Assembly (NCBI GenBank): GCA_024102635.1
Contig: JAGFJO010000122.1
Span: forward strand, 16,290-80,289
DNA: 64,000 nt
Direction: 5' to 3'
Source of the DNA: Deltaproteobacteria bacterium
GTDB lineage: Bacteria > Bdellovibrionota_C > UBA2361 > JAGFJO01
Made by a program: the position numbers and the translations under genes. Numbering within the stretch: the first letter of the stretch is position 1; each line of letters starts with the position of its first letter. Positions 25,174 to 34,872 of this stretch are shown in pieces. Under the pieces are notes generated by a model, which was not told where the DNA came from, did no database searches, and saw nothing but the letters and a program-made list of their open reading frames with translations.

Positions 25174-26097
25174 ATGAAAGTTACCCTTGACCTATCCCAG
25201 CTGCTGGCAGATGGAGAGATCTCCGCAGCTGAATATGAGAAGCTGCTAAAGCTATCTTCAGCTACGACCGGATCGCTGGCGTTCAACATTCTGATCGCTT
25301 TCGGAGTGGTAGCAGTAAGCGGAGGGCTACTTGCTCTCTTCCCGACACCTCAAACTTCGCTATTTCTCGGGATCGCGATCTGCCTGCTGGGTCTTACCCT
25401 GGGGATTATCTCTCCTGAGCGTTGGAACATTCTGTCAAACATATCTACCCTGATTGGCGCCCTTCTTTTCGCCGGCGGAGTACTTGCACTAGCCGAGGGA
25501 TCAATAGAATCATTTTTTATGGTCGCGGCTATATTTATTATCGGCGGCATATCGGCTAAAAGCGGCCTTCTTATTTCTCTCGCCGTTTTAGCCCTCTCAT
25601 CAACAGTGGGAGCAAGAACCGGTTATTTTCATGCAAGTTATTTCCTTGGCATCAAGGAGCCCGGTCTCACCCTAGTAATCTTTTCCGCCTTGGCGGTTGC
25701 AACATATCTGGGCTCAAAAAGTCTGAAGCCTGCTTACGAGCGGCTGGCTCTAATAGCATCACGCACCTGTGTCCTGCTGGTAAATTTCGCTTTTTGGATC
25801 GGCTCTCTCTGGGGAGACCGCGGTGACAAAGGAGCGATCCTCATTTCAGATACCTCTTTCTCAGTCGGCTGGGCAGCCGCCCTTCTTCTTGCGGGAGTTT
25901 GGGGAGCGTATAGCAATCGGCGCTGGATGGTTAATACTGCCGCTGTATTCGGCTCAATACACTTTTACACACAGTGGTTCGAGAGCTTAGGCGCCTCGCC
26001 GTTGGCGATCATGCTAGCCGGCGTGATAGCAATCGCCGGCGCTTTGGGATTAAGAAAACTTAACAGTCAACTTCGAGTTGCAGCAGGAGGAGTATGA
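25174..26097 (+). CDS. Polytopic membrane protein, DUF2157-like
   Basis: A short cytosolic N-terminus contains LLADGEISAAEYEKLL, the DUF2157-type helix signature, followed by about nine or ten membrane helices. The C-terminal FGSIHFYTQWFESLG resembles the conserved end of that group. Its stop overlaps the next ATG (ATGA), so the two form an operon. Function unknown. Confidence 0.65.
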   Translation: MKVTLDLSQLLADGEISAAEYEKLLKLSSATTGSLAFNILIAFGVVAVSGGLLALFPTPQTSLFLGIAICLLGLTLGIISPERWNILSNISTLIGALLFAGGVLALAEGSIESFFMVAAIFIIGGISAKSGLLISLAVLALSSTVGARTGYFHASYFLGIKEPGLTLVIFSALAVATYLGSKSLKPAYERLALIASRTCVLLVNFAFWIGSLWGDRGDKGAILISDTSFSVGWAAALLLAGVWGAYSNRRWMVNTAAVFGSIHFYTQWFESLGASPLAIMLAGVIAIAGALGLRKLNSQLRVAAGGV

Positions 26098-26636
26098 AAA
26101 TCTTAGTAGTCTCTGTAATTGTTGGGCTGGCAGCTTTCTCGGCTGTTCCATGTAGCGCCGAGATCAAGAAAGACAACGCCGAATGGAAGGACTCAGTTCG
26201 CAGTAAAGCTGAAGAGATGCAGCGCGCATTCCTGACAGGAGATCTAGAGTCCTTTATCAAATATACATACCCGCCGGTGATCGAAAAGATGGGGGGTAAA
26301 GAGAAACTTTTAACAGCTATGCATCAAAGCCTGCGCGAAATGAAACTGCGCGGCATCACCCTTAGCTCAGTTGTCGCCTCTCCGCCTGCCGAGGTTCATG
26401 CCGGGGGCGACAAGCTTTTCGCCCTTGTTCCCGTCTCCATTGAGCTTAAGGTTAAGAGCGAAACTGTGACTCATCATGGATATAACCTCGGTATCTCCGA
26501 TGATGGCGGCACCAACTGGACGTTTGTCGATACAGTCAGAGCCCGTTCGCCTGATTTCCGTCAGATGCTCCCCGACCTTCCGGAAAGCTTGACTATTCCG
26601 ATCGCTCCCCCGTCCACTAACTCCGGGCTGGAGTGA
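26094..26636 (+). CDS. Hypothetical exported protein, 180 aa
   Basis: Signal peptide MKILVVSVIVGLAAFSAV, cleaved near CSAE. The mature domain of ~155 aa begins with a helix (WKDSVRSKAEEMQRAFLTGD) and continues with beta strands, a pattern typical of NTF2-like or SnoaL-like periplasmic domains; GTNWTFVDT is a likely core strand. It starts with an ATGA overlap with the upstream membrane protein, suggesting a shared role in the envelope. AGGAGG precedes the ATG. Confidence 0.65.
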   Translation: MKILVVSVIVGLAAFSAVPCSAEIKKDNAEWKDSVRSKAEEMQRAFLTGDLESFIKYTYPPVIEKMGGKEKLLTAMHQSLREMKLRGITLSSVVASPPAEVHAGGDKLFALVPVSIELKVKSETVTHHGYNLGISDDGGTNWTFVDTVRARSPDFRQMLPDLPESLTIPIAPPSTNSGLE

Positions 26637-26652
26637 TTCATGCCGATCTATG

Positions 26653-26687
26653 GGGCCTTTCCCCAAAATAGCCATCCATGGCTATTT
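26653..26687 (+). terminator. Tandem hairpins after the 25174-26636 operon
   Basis: GGGG-CCTTT-CCCC (26653-26664) is followed by AAATAGCC-ATCCAT-GGCTATTT (26666-26687), an eight-pair perfect stem ending in TTT. It sits 17-51 bases after the operon's last stop. The T-run is short. Confidence 0.45.
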
Positions 26688-26760
26688 CGAGGATTGCTTC
26701 AAGCTTCACGCGCCGCATCGCTGAAGGAACTTACGCTCGAACGAACTAAAAGGAGAAGTT

Positions 26761-27459
26761 ATGGGAACACGGACTAAAGATATTACTCAACGCGATCAGA
26801 AACCATTAACTATTGTGCATCCCGAGGTGGACACTTACCAACATAAACTTCTGTCGCGCCACGATGAGCCGGTACTCGCTGAAATGGAAGAGTTTGCCTC
26901 CGCCCGTAACTTTCCGATCGTGGGGCGGATAGTTGGCTCCTTTTTGGAGGTGATGGCTCTTTCAATAAGAGCCAGAACTGTTTTTGAGTTCGGAAGTGGA
27001 TTCGGCTACTCAGCCTATTGGTTCAGCAGAGCGGTAGGCCCGCAAGGAACGGTGATATGTACCGACGGTGACGGCGGCAATACGGAGCAGGCTCGGCAGT
27101 TTCTCGCAAAAACCGGCCGTATAGATAGAGTCCAGTTTCACACCGGGTGGGCGCAGGAGATCTTCAAAACAACTACTGAGCTGTTCGACGTCATCTACAA
27201 CGACGTCGACAAGGATGCCTATCCAGAGGTGTGGACTTTGTCTAAAGACCGCATTAGGCCAGGGGGTCTATATATCGCCGACAACGTTCTATGGGGCGGC
27301 CGAGTTGCGTTGCCTGAACCGGGAGATGAGGTTTTCCCGGGTTGGACAGAGGCGATTAAAGAACATAACTACCTTATTTCAATTGATCCGGAGTTTGATA
27401 GCTTTATTAACCCTTCGCGGGACGGCGTCATAGTCGCTCGAAGAAGGTTGGATTTATAG
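26761..27459 (+). CDS. SAM-dependent O-methyltransferase (CCoAOMT family 3)
   Basis: Class I methyltransferase of the catechol/caffeoyl-CoA O-methyltransferase type. SAM motif I VFEFGSGFGYSAYWF is near residues 80-94, motif II CTDGDGGNTEQA near 102, the metal-binding-like IYNDVDKDAYPEVW near 145, and RIRPGGLYIADNVLWGG near 175 with the conserved DN that binds the divalent cation. AAAAGGAGAAG precedes the ATG. The natural acceptor is unknown; bacterial members methylate small catechols or polyketides. Confidence 0.9.
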   Translation: MGTRTKDITQRDQKPLTIVHPEVDTYQHKLLSRHDEPVLAEMEEFASARNFPIVGRIVGSFLEVMALSIRARTVFEFGSGFGYSAYWFSRAVGPQGTVICTDGDGGNTEQARQFLAKTGRIDRVQFHTGWAQEIFKTTTELFDVIYNDVDKDAYPEVWTLSKDRIRPGGLYIADNVLWGGRVALPEPGDEVFPGWTEAIKEHNYLISIDPEFDSFINPSRDGVIVARRRLDL

Positions 27460-27536
27460 CTTAATAATAACCGATTTACTGGGCGTGCTTACCTGATGTT
27501 TAACTCCATCCCTCTTTTTGATAGCTTCGAGTCCGA

Positions 27537-28724
27537 ATGAGGGAATTTTCGTTATTTGAAGGGGACCCGCTTAGCCGCTTTTTTCTGCTATTTGGAATAC
27601 GCAGTAGAGGCGTCTCGGCCTTTGCGGGCCGTTTTCTATTCCTCCTGATTGTCACTTTTCTTCCTACGGCCTTTTTCTGCCTGTGGAGCGGCTTTGGCCC
27701 CGGAAAGCCCCGTGCACTTAATTTTTTTGCAGACGCCGCTGCCTTAAGCCAGGCTTTTCTAGGTTATCCGATGTTCATAATTGCAGAGATGGTTATTGGA
27801 ATTAAGACAAGAACAACGGCAAAGCACTTCTCGGAAAGTGGCTTAGTGCAGCCCGCTGATCTGGGAGAATTGGATAATATACATGAAAAGATCGCCCAAA
27901 TAAGGCATAGGCTGGCCCCTGACTTGGTTTGCCTCTTCCTTGCCTTCGCCTGCTCAGGTCTGTGGCTCTGGGAAGAGGTTCATAATTCATATGACACTTG
28001 GCATGCGCTGGGCGCACCTGGAGTACAGAGCCCCACCCTTGCTGGCTGGTGGGTCGCGCTTGTCGGAATTCCTATCTTCAATTATTGGTGGCTCCGTTGG
28101 ATATGGAAGGTATCGATCTGGTGCTACTACCTGCGCCGGGTATCAAAATTGGATCTGCGTTTGATTGCATCCCACCCCGACATGACCGGCGGCCTGGGTT
28201 TCTTAAGCTCCACCCAAGGAAGTTTTGCCATTCTTGTTTTTGCCTTCGGCATTGGAATTATAGCCCCCCTTATCGGTTACAAAGTCGATATAGAAAATGC
28301 TTCGCTGATGAGCTTCTCGGTCGGCGGGCCGTTAGTTGCCTTCGTTATCGGGGCTCCCTTATTTTTTACCCTGCCGCTGCTCTTTTTTACGAAACGGCTA
28401 TCAAGGGTGAAAAAGCGGGCGGAAGATGCATACCAAGATCGCGCTACCGAAGCGGCGCTTTACTTCGAGAAGAGCTGGCTCACCGCATGTTCAGGCGACG
28501 ACTGCTCCAACCTGCTTGGAAGCAATCTCTCCGCAATGAACAACTTGAACCAGGCATATAATCACATCAAATTAATGAGGGTCGTGCCGTTTGATACTAG
28601 GTCCTTTTCGCAATTGACGGCATCAACCTTTGGCTCTCTATTACCACTGCTTCCTAAGTTTTTTGATATTCCTGAGCCTGTCTCTCAGATAATTGAGGCG
28701 TTAAAACCGCTTTTTGGAAAGTAG
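27537..28724 (+). CDS. Hypothetical polytopic membrane protein, 395 aa
   Basis: About six membrane helices, around residues 28-50, 65-88, 125-146, 168-192, 225-250 and 265-290. Then comes a basic linker (KRLSRVKKRAED) and a cytosolic C-terminal region of ~85 residues (NLNQAYNHIKLMRVVPFDT). No family recognised. A conserved-looking DMTGGLGFLSSTQ loop precedes helix 5. Monocistronic between the O-methyltransferase and the glycosyltransferase. Confidence 0.65.
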   Translation: MREFSLFEGDPLSRFFLLFGIRSRGVSAFAGRFLFLLIVTFLPTAFFCLWSGFGPGKPRALNFFADAAALSQAFLGYPMFIIAEMVIGIKTRTTAKHFSESGLVQPADLGELDNIHEKIAQIRHRLAPDLVCLFLAFACSGLWLWEEVHNSYDTWHALGAPGVQSPTLAGWWVALVGIPIFNYWWLRWIWKVSIWCYYLRRVSKLDLRLIASHPDMTGGLGFLSSTQGSFAILVFAFGIGIIAPLIGYKVDIENASLMSFSVGGPLVAFVIGAPLFFTLPLLFFTKRLSRVKKRAEDAYQDRATEAALYFEKSWLTACSGDDCSNLLGSNLSAMNNLNQAYNHIKLMRVVPFDTRSFSQLTASTFGSLLPLLPKFFDIPEPVSQIIEALKPLFGK

Positions 28725-28744
28725 CCCTTCGACCTGCTTCTGTG

Positions 28745-28867
28745 TCAGCCGGTGTTAACAAGATTCAAAAAAGCACTGATCACTGTCAGCGCGGCGGTGA
28801 ACAAGTAAATCATATACTGCTGGCGATCACAGTATCTTGAAGCACGCTTACGGAAAGCGCCGCTCAT
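28745..28867 (-). CDS. Possible 40-residue membrane miniprotein
   Basis: In the gap before the glycosyltransferase, a minus-strand frame from ATG 28867 encodes 40 residues: a basic N-terminus (FRKRASRYCDRQQ) followed by a clean helix MIYLFTAALTVISAFLNLV and the stop. The topology is right for a small membrane protein, but there is no clear RBS and the frame could be chance. Confidence 0.22.
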   Translation of the reverse strand: MSGAFRKRASRYCDRQQYMIYLFTAALTVISAFLNLVNTG

Positions 28868-28962
28868 CCGGATTTTTAAGGCGGCCAGCTCTCACAGCAC
28901 CAAGGAGACTGGCGAAGTGATTTTCATGTCGGAGTGGCCTGGAGCCGGAAGGTTTATAAATT

Positions 28963-30057
28963 ATGAGAATTGCTCAGATCGCTCCTTTGCACGAGAGTGT
29001 GCCCCCCTCCCGATATGGCGGCACAGAGCGGGTCGTTTCATACCTGACAGAAGAGTTGGTGCGGTTAGGCCACGATGTTACTTTATTTGCGACTGCCGAT
29101 TCGGTCACTTCGGCCCGCCTTTATCCAATCTGTCCCAGAGCGCTTCGAACCGACGCGGAGTGCATAGATCCCCTGGCTCACCACGTATACATGGCCGAGC
29201 TAGCTGCCCGCCACTCGGATAGATTCGATATCATCCATTCACACATTGATTACCTAGCCTTCATGCTCTTCCGCCGTTTGCCGATTGCTACTGTTACCAC
29301 CTTACATGGCAGGCTCGACATCCCTGACAGCTACGCCGTATATAACGAGTTCGGTGAGCTGCCGCTTGTTTCCATCTCCGACAGCCAGCGAGATCCCGTT
29401 CCCGCCCTTAATTGGATCAATACTGTGCACCACGGACTTCCTCGCGACTCCTTTTCGTTTTCACCGTCCCCTGAAAACTATGTGGCCTTTGTAGGCCGCA
29501 TCTCGCCGGAGAAGCGGCTCGACCGTGCCATCAAGATAGCGTGTGCTGCCGGTGTTCCGCTTGTAATAGGCGCAAAAGTTGATAGGTCAGACCAGCAATA
29601 CTTCGAAGATAAGATCGAGCCACTGCTCGGTCATCCTCTAGTGAGGTATCTAGGCGAACTCTCCGAGACGGAGAAAACTAAGCTACTTAGCGGCGCAAAG
29701 GCGCTTCTTTTCCCCATCGATTGGCCCGAGCCTTTTGGGCTTGTGATGATAGAGGCGATGGCGTGCGGAACGCCTATTATCGCTTGGGCCGAGGGGTCTG
29801 TGCCTGAAGTTGTGAAGCACGGCATAAGTGGATTTATCGTCAACTCAGTTGAAGAAGGTGTCCAAGCTCTTACCTCCATCGACAAAATTGACCGTAAATC
29901 ATGCCGGATGGAGTTCGAGAGGGGTTTCACTTCCGTACGGATGGCGAAGGACTACGTTGATGTGTACGAGCAAATTATCCAGTCCTTCGCTGCGGAAATG
30001 AGTCATCCGGCTGCAGAGCTATATGCCTTCGCAAAAACATCAGGTCAGCGCCCATGA
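28963..30057 (+). CDS. GT4-family glycosyltransferase
   Basis: Retaining GT-B glycosyltransferase. The N-terminal domain opens with IAQIAPLHESVPPSRYGGTE, the GT4 glycine-loop region near 16-21. The C-terminal donor domain has FVGRISPEKRLDRAI and the EX7E motif EPFGLVMIEAMACGTP near 260, followed by EGSVPEV. 364 aa is normal. The ATG has GGAAGG upstream, and its stop overlaps the next ATG (ATGA), so it is translationally coupled to the glucosidase. Donor and acceptor are not predictable. The pairing with a debranching-type enzyme suggests synthesis and turnover of an alpha-glucan or glycosylated solute. Confidence 0.88.
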   Translation: MRIAQIAPLHESVPPSRYGGTERVVSYLTEELVRLGHDVTLFATADSVTSARLYPICPRALRTDAECIDPLAHHVYMAELAARHSDRFDIIHSHIDYLAFMLFRRLPIATVTTLHGRLDIPDSYAVYNEFGELPLVSISDSQRDPVPALNWINTVHHGLPRDSFSFSPSPENYVAFVGRISPEKRLDRAIKIACAAGVPLVIGAKVDRSDQQYFEDKIEPLLGHPLVRYLGELSETEKTKLLSGAKALLFPIDWPEPFGLVMIEAMACGTPIIAWAEGSVPEVVKHGISGFIVNSVEEGVQALTSIDKIDRKSCRMEFERGFTSVRMAKDYVDVYEQIIQSFAAEMSHPAAELYAFAKTSGQRP

Positions 30058-32264
30058 CGGACATAATCGAAGTAATGGGTAAGCATTACATCCTAGCCAC
30101 GAGCGCACTGGCGGACGAAGAGGACCGCATACTTAAGCAGGATGATACCTTTGCGGTCTTTAACCGCTGGGGGGATATCGAGCCTATAGGGCTGTGTGAA
30201 GAAGGGATCTTCCACCAGGGCACCCGCTTCCTCTCGAAACTAGGACTTAGAATCGGCGAGAATGAGAGGCCCATGCTGCTTGGTTCGGGCACAAAGGCCA
30301 ATAACGCTGTGCTGCTAGTCGATCTGACAAACTCCGATCAGGAATTTGACCAAGCAACTTTCATCCCGCGTGGCTCACTCCATATGCAGCGGCAAAAAAT
30401 AATCTGGCAAGGCGCCATGTATGAGAAGCTCTCAATCTCGAATTTTCACAACGAGCGCGCTAAGTTCACCTTGTCGTTGGCCTGGGATGCGGACTTTGCG
30501 GATATCTTTGAAGTGCGGGGCCATCGCCGTAAAAAAAGGGGCGCGCGGCTGCAAAATATGATCGGAAACCGCTCCGCAATTCTAAGTTATAAGGGCCTCG
30601 ATAATGTCGTAAGACGAACTCGGATAGACCTTTTCCCGCAACCGCTTCGCCTTGACGACGAAATGGCTTATTTCGAGATAAATCTCGAACCGGGTCAGCG
30701 CGATGAAATATTGATAACCGTTACCTGCACACTTGATGAGCAAAAACGATATACGCCCGGTTTTGCCGAAGCGCTACACCAACGCGAGTCGTCCTTGGAC
30801 CTTAGACAGGGCGGATGGTCGGAGCTCGTGTCATCTAACGCACAATTCGATTCGTGGCTCAACCGCTCGAGAGCGGACCTGCTTATGCTTACTACCAACA
30901 CAGAACATGGCCCCTATCCTTTTGCCGGGATCCCATGGTACTGCACCCCTTTTGGCCGCGACGGCTTAATTACCGCCTTTCAGACGCTATGGGTCGCCCC
31001 CGACATTACACGCGGGGTGCTTTCATTCCTTGCAGCGACGCAAGCATCGGAAACTGACGATGAAAACGATGCCGCCCCCGGTAAGATCCTGCATGAAGCG
31101 AGAACTGGAGAGCTTGCCGATCTGCGGGAGATTCCGTTCAAGCGATATTACGGTTCGGTAGACTCAACTCCCTTGTTCGTGGTTCTGGCCGGAGCGTATT
31201 ATGACCGTACCGCCGACTCCGGATTTGTGCGGGAGATCTGGCCGCACATCCTTAGGGCACTGGAATGGATAGAAGTTTCAGGAGATGCTGATAAGGACGG
31301 TTTTATTGAGTATCAATGCACATCTTCTCAAGGGTTGTCGAATCAAGGATGGAAGGATTCCAGTGACTCGATCTTCCATGCAGACGGCAGCATGGCGTGC
31401 GGTGCTATTGCGCTAGGCGAAGTCCAAGGATACGTGTATCAGGCCTACCTTGCGGCTGCAAAGCTGGCGTGCGTGCAGGGAGAGATCGACTTGCAGCGGC
31501 AGTACAGTAACCGGGCCGACCGTCTGAAGCGGAGTTTCGACGATGCTTTTTGGATACCGGAAATGGGCTGCTACGCAATCGCACTTGATGGAGAGAAAGC
31601 ACAGTGTAAAGTGCGGACTTCAAATATGGGACATGCCCTTTTCTCAGGGATTGCAGACCAGCAACGAGCAGAGGCAGTTGCGGCTAACCTTTTAACGCGC
31701 TCGTTTTTCTCGGGCTGGGGCATCCGTACTCTTGCCTCGGGGGAGCCACGCTACAACCCGATCTCATATCATAACGGATCGATTTGGCCACATGACAATT
31801 CCATGATTGCTTTGGGATTTGCTCGCTACGGCTTCAAACAAGCAGCCAACCTGCTGCTTGCCTCCTTCTTCGATGTAGCGCAGTTCTCCTTAGGGTTCAG
31901 GCTCCCCGAATTGTTTTGCGGTGTCGAGCGGCAGCCTGGAGTTGGCCCAACCCACTACCCGGTTGCTTGCCAGCCACAAGCGTGGGCCTCGGGTGCAGTG
32001 TTTCTCATGCTTCAGGCGTGCTTGGGCCTCAAAATCGACGCTCCAAACCGGACGGTCGAGTTCGATAACCCGACCCTGCCCTCTGTTCTGGACCACATTG
32101 AGATCTATAATCTAAAAGTGTCTGATGGCACAGTGGATCTATTTGTTCATCGCCATATGCAGGATGCTGCCGTTAACGTCCGGGAAAAGCGAGGAGAGCT
32201 GGATATTGTAGTAAAAAAATCGAAGACCGTGTCACTTACCGAACTGCCGGTGAGATTCCTTTAA
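30054..32264 (+). CDS. Amylo-alpha-1,6-glucosidase / glycogen-debranching family protein
   Basis: 736 aa with the two-part architecture of bacterial GDE proteins: an N-terminal beta-sandwich (GDE_N_bis-like, about 1-230, including EGIFHQGTRFLSKLGL) and an (alpha/alpha)6 catalytic domain (about 265-690). Conserved motifs: WYCTPFGRDGLI near 296-307, WKDSSDSIFHADG near 434 and NGSIWPHDNSMIALGF near 575. Acidic residues in the last two motifs would supply catalysis. No signal peptide, so cytosolic. It is cotranscribed with the GT4 gene. Substrate may be glycogen-like alpha-1,6 branches or a small glycoside. Confidence 0.85.
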   Translation: MTDIIEVMGKHYILATSALADEEDRILKQDDTFAVFNRWGDIEPIGLCEEGIFHQGTRFLSKLGLRIGENERPMLLGSGTKANNAVLLVDLTNSDQEFDQATFIPRGSLHMQRQKIIWQGAMYEKLSISNFHNERAKFTLSLAWDADFADIFEVRGHRRKKRGARLQNMIGNRSAILSYKGLDNVVRRTRIDLFPQPLRLDDEMAYFEINLEPGQRDEILITVTCTLDEQKRYTPGFAEALHQRESSLDLRQGGWSELVSSNAQFDSWLNRSRADLLMLTTNTEHGPYPFAGIPWYCTPFGRDGLITAFQTLWVAPDITRGVLSFLAATQASETDDENDAAPGKILHEARTGELADLREIPFKRYYGSVDSTPLFVVLAGAYYDRTADSGFVREIWPHILRALEWIEVSGDADKDGFIEYQCTSSQGLSNQGWKDSSDSIFHADGSMACGAIALGEVQGYVYQAYLAAAKLACVQGEIDLQRQYSNRADRLKRSFDDAFWIPEMGCYAIALDGEKAQCKVRTSNMGHALFSGIADQQRAEAVAANLLTRSFFSGWGIRTLASGEPRYNPISYHNGSIWPHDNSMIALGFARYGFKQAANLLLASFFDVAQFSLGFRLPELFCGVERQPGVGPTHYPVACQPQAWASGAVFLMLQACLGLKIDAPNRTVEFDNPTLPSVLDHIEIYNLKVSDGTVDLFVHRHMQDAAVNVREKRGELDIVVKKSKTVSLTELPVRFL

Positions 32265-32270
32265 GAGCGG

Positions 32271-32603
32271 TTACTCAAAACTGTCAACTTTTCTCACGGA
32301 AGCCACGCCATAGAGCGCCGCAATGCGGACGAATGTGCGAAAATCGATTGCGGCTCGGATACCATCCTGCGTTACTTCCGGGGCCGATGCGCCGGAGGGA
32401 AGCAGCTCTCTCAACTGAAGGTTAAAGTTCTCCTTATTCCGGTCATCCACTAACTTGATATGTACCGGCATCAGCTCCCCACTCTGGAGCCGGCCAAATT
32501 GCCTCAATGTTTCAGCGTCCGCGACGAGCGGCATGCGCGCAGCGCCGAACAACCCGCCCGAAAGCCCACCATCCGCTTTATTCTGCCTTGAGAAGTTAGT
32601 CAT
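32271..32603 (-). CDS. Hypothetical protein, 110 aa
   Basis: Soluble and without a signal peptide, with an amphipathic middle (MPLVADAETLRQFGRLQSGE). No domain recognised. It ends six bases from the convergent glucosidase stop. Length and composition support a real gene. Confidence 0.5.
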   Translation of the reverse strand: MTNFSRQNKADGGLSGGLFGAARMPLVADAETLRQFGRLQSGELMPVHIKLVDDRNKENFNLQLRELLPSGASAPEVTQDGIRAAIDFRTFVRIAALYGVASVRKVDSFE

Positions 32604-33020
32604 AATCTCTCGCTTTCATAATTCTACAAGATAACCAGGCGTAAGGAAGCTGCTGTCTTATGGTCCTGCTATCACTGAATATAATCCTAGTTACTATCCG
32701 CTTTGTTATGCCGATCCCACACATTATTATCTTAAAGAGAAGTGCCGCTCCTTTTAATTCTGGCGCTTGGTAGCAGATAGCAGACATTCTTATCTTCAAT
32801 TCTCGAGAGCCGGGGATGCACAATCCCTCCAAACCCGTGGATAAAGAGACTCTGGAACGCGGCGCTGCGTGAGAAGATCAGATCTCACTTTGACAAAAGG
32901 GGCATGCATGACTGAAGCCGGATAACGCCATAACTTCTGCTACCAAGTGCCCCCCTGCCCCGAGCGAATGGAATGAGTCGAGGGGCCGCCCTCACTAACC
33001 TGAACACTCCAACCCCTGAA
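32604..33020. other. 417-base intergenic region
   Basis: Between two minus-strand genes. No convincing reading frame, RNA gene, repeat or terminator was seen. Confidence 0.4.
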
Positions 33021-34202
33021 CTAAACAACATCGATTTTCGGCTCTACTAATCTCTCCGAACGCGCTGCCGTCGGTCGTTTCTCGCCATAGACATTGCAGC
33101 GCACCCAAGGACGCGGGTCGTTGGGCCGAGTAAAAACGTTGAATCCATGCTGCCGCAAGAAGTGCATTACAAGGGAGATTGTTCTCATCAGCTCTCCATC
33201 TCCACGGTCAGCGCGGAAGTCATGACAGCAGATGCAGGCGTGCCTTACATTAGCTATCGACCTTTCCATCCCGCGGATAGCAGCACGCTCTGCGCCCTCG
33301 ATGTTCATCAGCAGCAAATCAACTTTCTCAATGCCTTGCTGACGTACTAATGAATCAAATGTTACTCCCTTAACAGCTATGGAGCCGCGGTCGCGCACAA
33401 TTGAATTACTCAGTGATGACCTTCCATCCTCGATATACTCGATTCCATCGCGGTCGCTGACGGCAAACTGATGCCGTTCGACGTTCTTAAGCTTATTCAG
33501 CTCGCAGCAAGCAGTTAGAGCACTGAAGGTCTTGGGATGTGCCTCTATTGCCACGACCTTTCCGCTTGCTGCGACTCTCCGTGCGGCGCACAAAACATCA
33601 AGCCCGGTCCCCGCACCTATACTTACAACTGTGTCCCCCGGTTTAGGCGCGTAGCGCCAAAAAAGGTCAGACTCGGTCTCTTTTATCGCATTTTCGGGAG
33701 TAGGCCCCCACTGCAATTTCGTGAAGGTCAAAAACAGCTCTCCCTGCTTTACAAACCAGCTCTCCAGATGCCGCCCGATCTCAATTCTTTGTTCTGCAGG
33801 CACATTGCGGTCCCGAAAATTGACCCAGGCCCGGGCAAGCATTAGCCCAGCCCCTCGCAGCCCAGTCCTGTCAAGACTCTCAAGCAGAATGCGGCCAGGA
33901 CTTTTAATCACGGCCGCAAGGGCGTTAGGCGGCCGGTAGCTGTTTGCATCCGCCAAAACACTCTTTCCAGTATGAGAAAGCAATCCATTTGAAGAAATTG
34001 TTTCACCGCCATACGGTGAATGACCATTTGGCAGCACTCCGTTAAGCTGATTCGCCTGAGCCCTGGAAGTCTGTAGCAGTGCGCCGTCTCGATCCGCTTC
34101 TGCAGAAGGCAAAGAACGGTGCATGCTAACCTGGGATGGTACTTGCTGCGAAGCTTGTATCTGCTCAGGGCGGCGCGAGGTATTCTTTCTTGATTCGAAC
34201 AT
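33021..34202 (-). CDS. FkbM-family methyltransferase
   Basis: The C-terminal ~230 residues form an FkbM methyltransferase: motif I VVSIGAGTGLDVLCAARR near 206, motif II KVVAIEAHPKTFSAL, and FkbM-specific VKGVTFDSLV and KVDLLLMNIEGAERAAI (post-motif with DxE-like NIEGAE). The first ~100 residues are Ser/Gln/Pro-rich and probably disordered (RPEQIQASQQVPSQ). FkbM enzymes O-methylate sugars, lipids or surface glycans; with a glucan synthase cluster downstream a glycan substrate is plausible but unproven. Confidence 0.85.
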   Translation of the reverse strand: MFESRKNTSRRPEQIQASQQVPSQVSMHRSLPSAEADRDGALLQTSRAQANQLNGVLPNGHSPYGGETISSNGLLSHTGKSVLADANSYRPPNALAAVIKSPGRILLESLDRTGLRGAGLMLARAWVNFRDRNVPAEQRIEIGRHLESWFVKQGELFLTFTKLQWGPTPENAIKETESDLFWRYAPKPGDTVVSIGAGTGLDVLCAARRVAASGKVVAIEAHPKTFSALTACCELNKLKNVERHQFAVSDRDGIEYIEDGRSSLSNSIVRDRGSIAVKGVTFDSLVRQQGIEKVDLLLMNIEGAERAAIRGMERSIANVRHACICCHDFRADRGDGELMRTISLVMHFLRQHGFNVFTRPNDPRPWVRCNVYGEKRPTAARSERLVEPKIDVV

Positions 34203-34369
34203 AAATAAAACCGGCTGAACCCAAATGACCGCACCCTACAGATAAGAATACCATTGATTTCGGTTTTACTCACCTCCGATAAGGTGAATACTGCAAAAAT
34301 GAGGCTCGGACAGCGCGATGGCACCGTTTGTGTGATAGAGCAACCGTTCGAAGCGGTTGCGGCGATGGA

Positions 34370-34795
34370 CTAATGCGCCTGCTCCGCTGAAGGCTCCATA
34401 AGAACCCGCTCGACCAGATTCAATAGCTCGGACTTGTGAAATGGTTTCGAGAGCGTAGGCACGGAACGAATTTTCTCGGTCACGAGGTTAATTTCATGCG
34501 GCGCAGTGGCGGTGATAGCAATCAGTGGAATTTCCGGGAATGAAACCTGAAACTCCTGGATAGTTTGAATACCCACTTCGTAAGAGTATGGGTAGTGCTT
34601 CATGTCGCTTTCTAAACTAAAGGGCATATGAAGATCACATACTATTAGGTCGGGCAGCGTGTCCTCTTTTTCAAGGCATTCAAAGGCCTCTTTAGGGCAT
34701 GCCGCGCTCACAACATCAAAATTACAATCGAAAAAAATTGACGCTACCGTTTCACGGTAGTCCTGGCTGTCATCTATGATAAGAACGCTTCTCAC
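34370..34795 (-). CDS. Single-domain response regulator (CheY-like)
   Basis: Receiver domain only, with no output domain. The acidic pair IDDSQDYRE near 7-9, phosphoacceptor LIVCDLHMP (Asp near 54), switch Thr in IAITAT near 97 and LysPro in TLSKPFHK near 114 are all present, so it should be phosphorylatable. It has a longer than usual alpha3-beta4 insertion (SLESDMKHYPYSYEV). No kinase is adjacent; it lies downstream of the glucan synthase, same strand, 190 bases away. The hybrid kinase at 57 kb is one possible partner. Confidence 0.88.
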   Translation of the reverse strand: MRSVLIIDDSQDYRETVASIFFDCNFDVVSAACPKEAFECLEKEDTLPDLIVCDLHMPFSLESDMKHYPYSYEVGIQTIQEFQVSFPEIPLIAITATAPHEINLVTEKIRSVPTLSKPFHKSELLNLVERVLMEPSAEQAH

Positions 34796-34872
34796 ACTGG
34801 ATAAGTCGTGACGGCGGGGGATTTACTTAAGGTAAATTAATAGCCGCGGATTATCACGGGAAAACCTGGACT

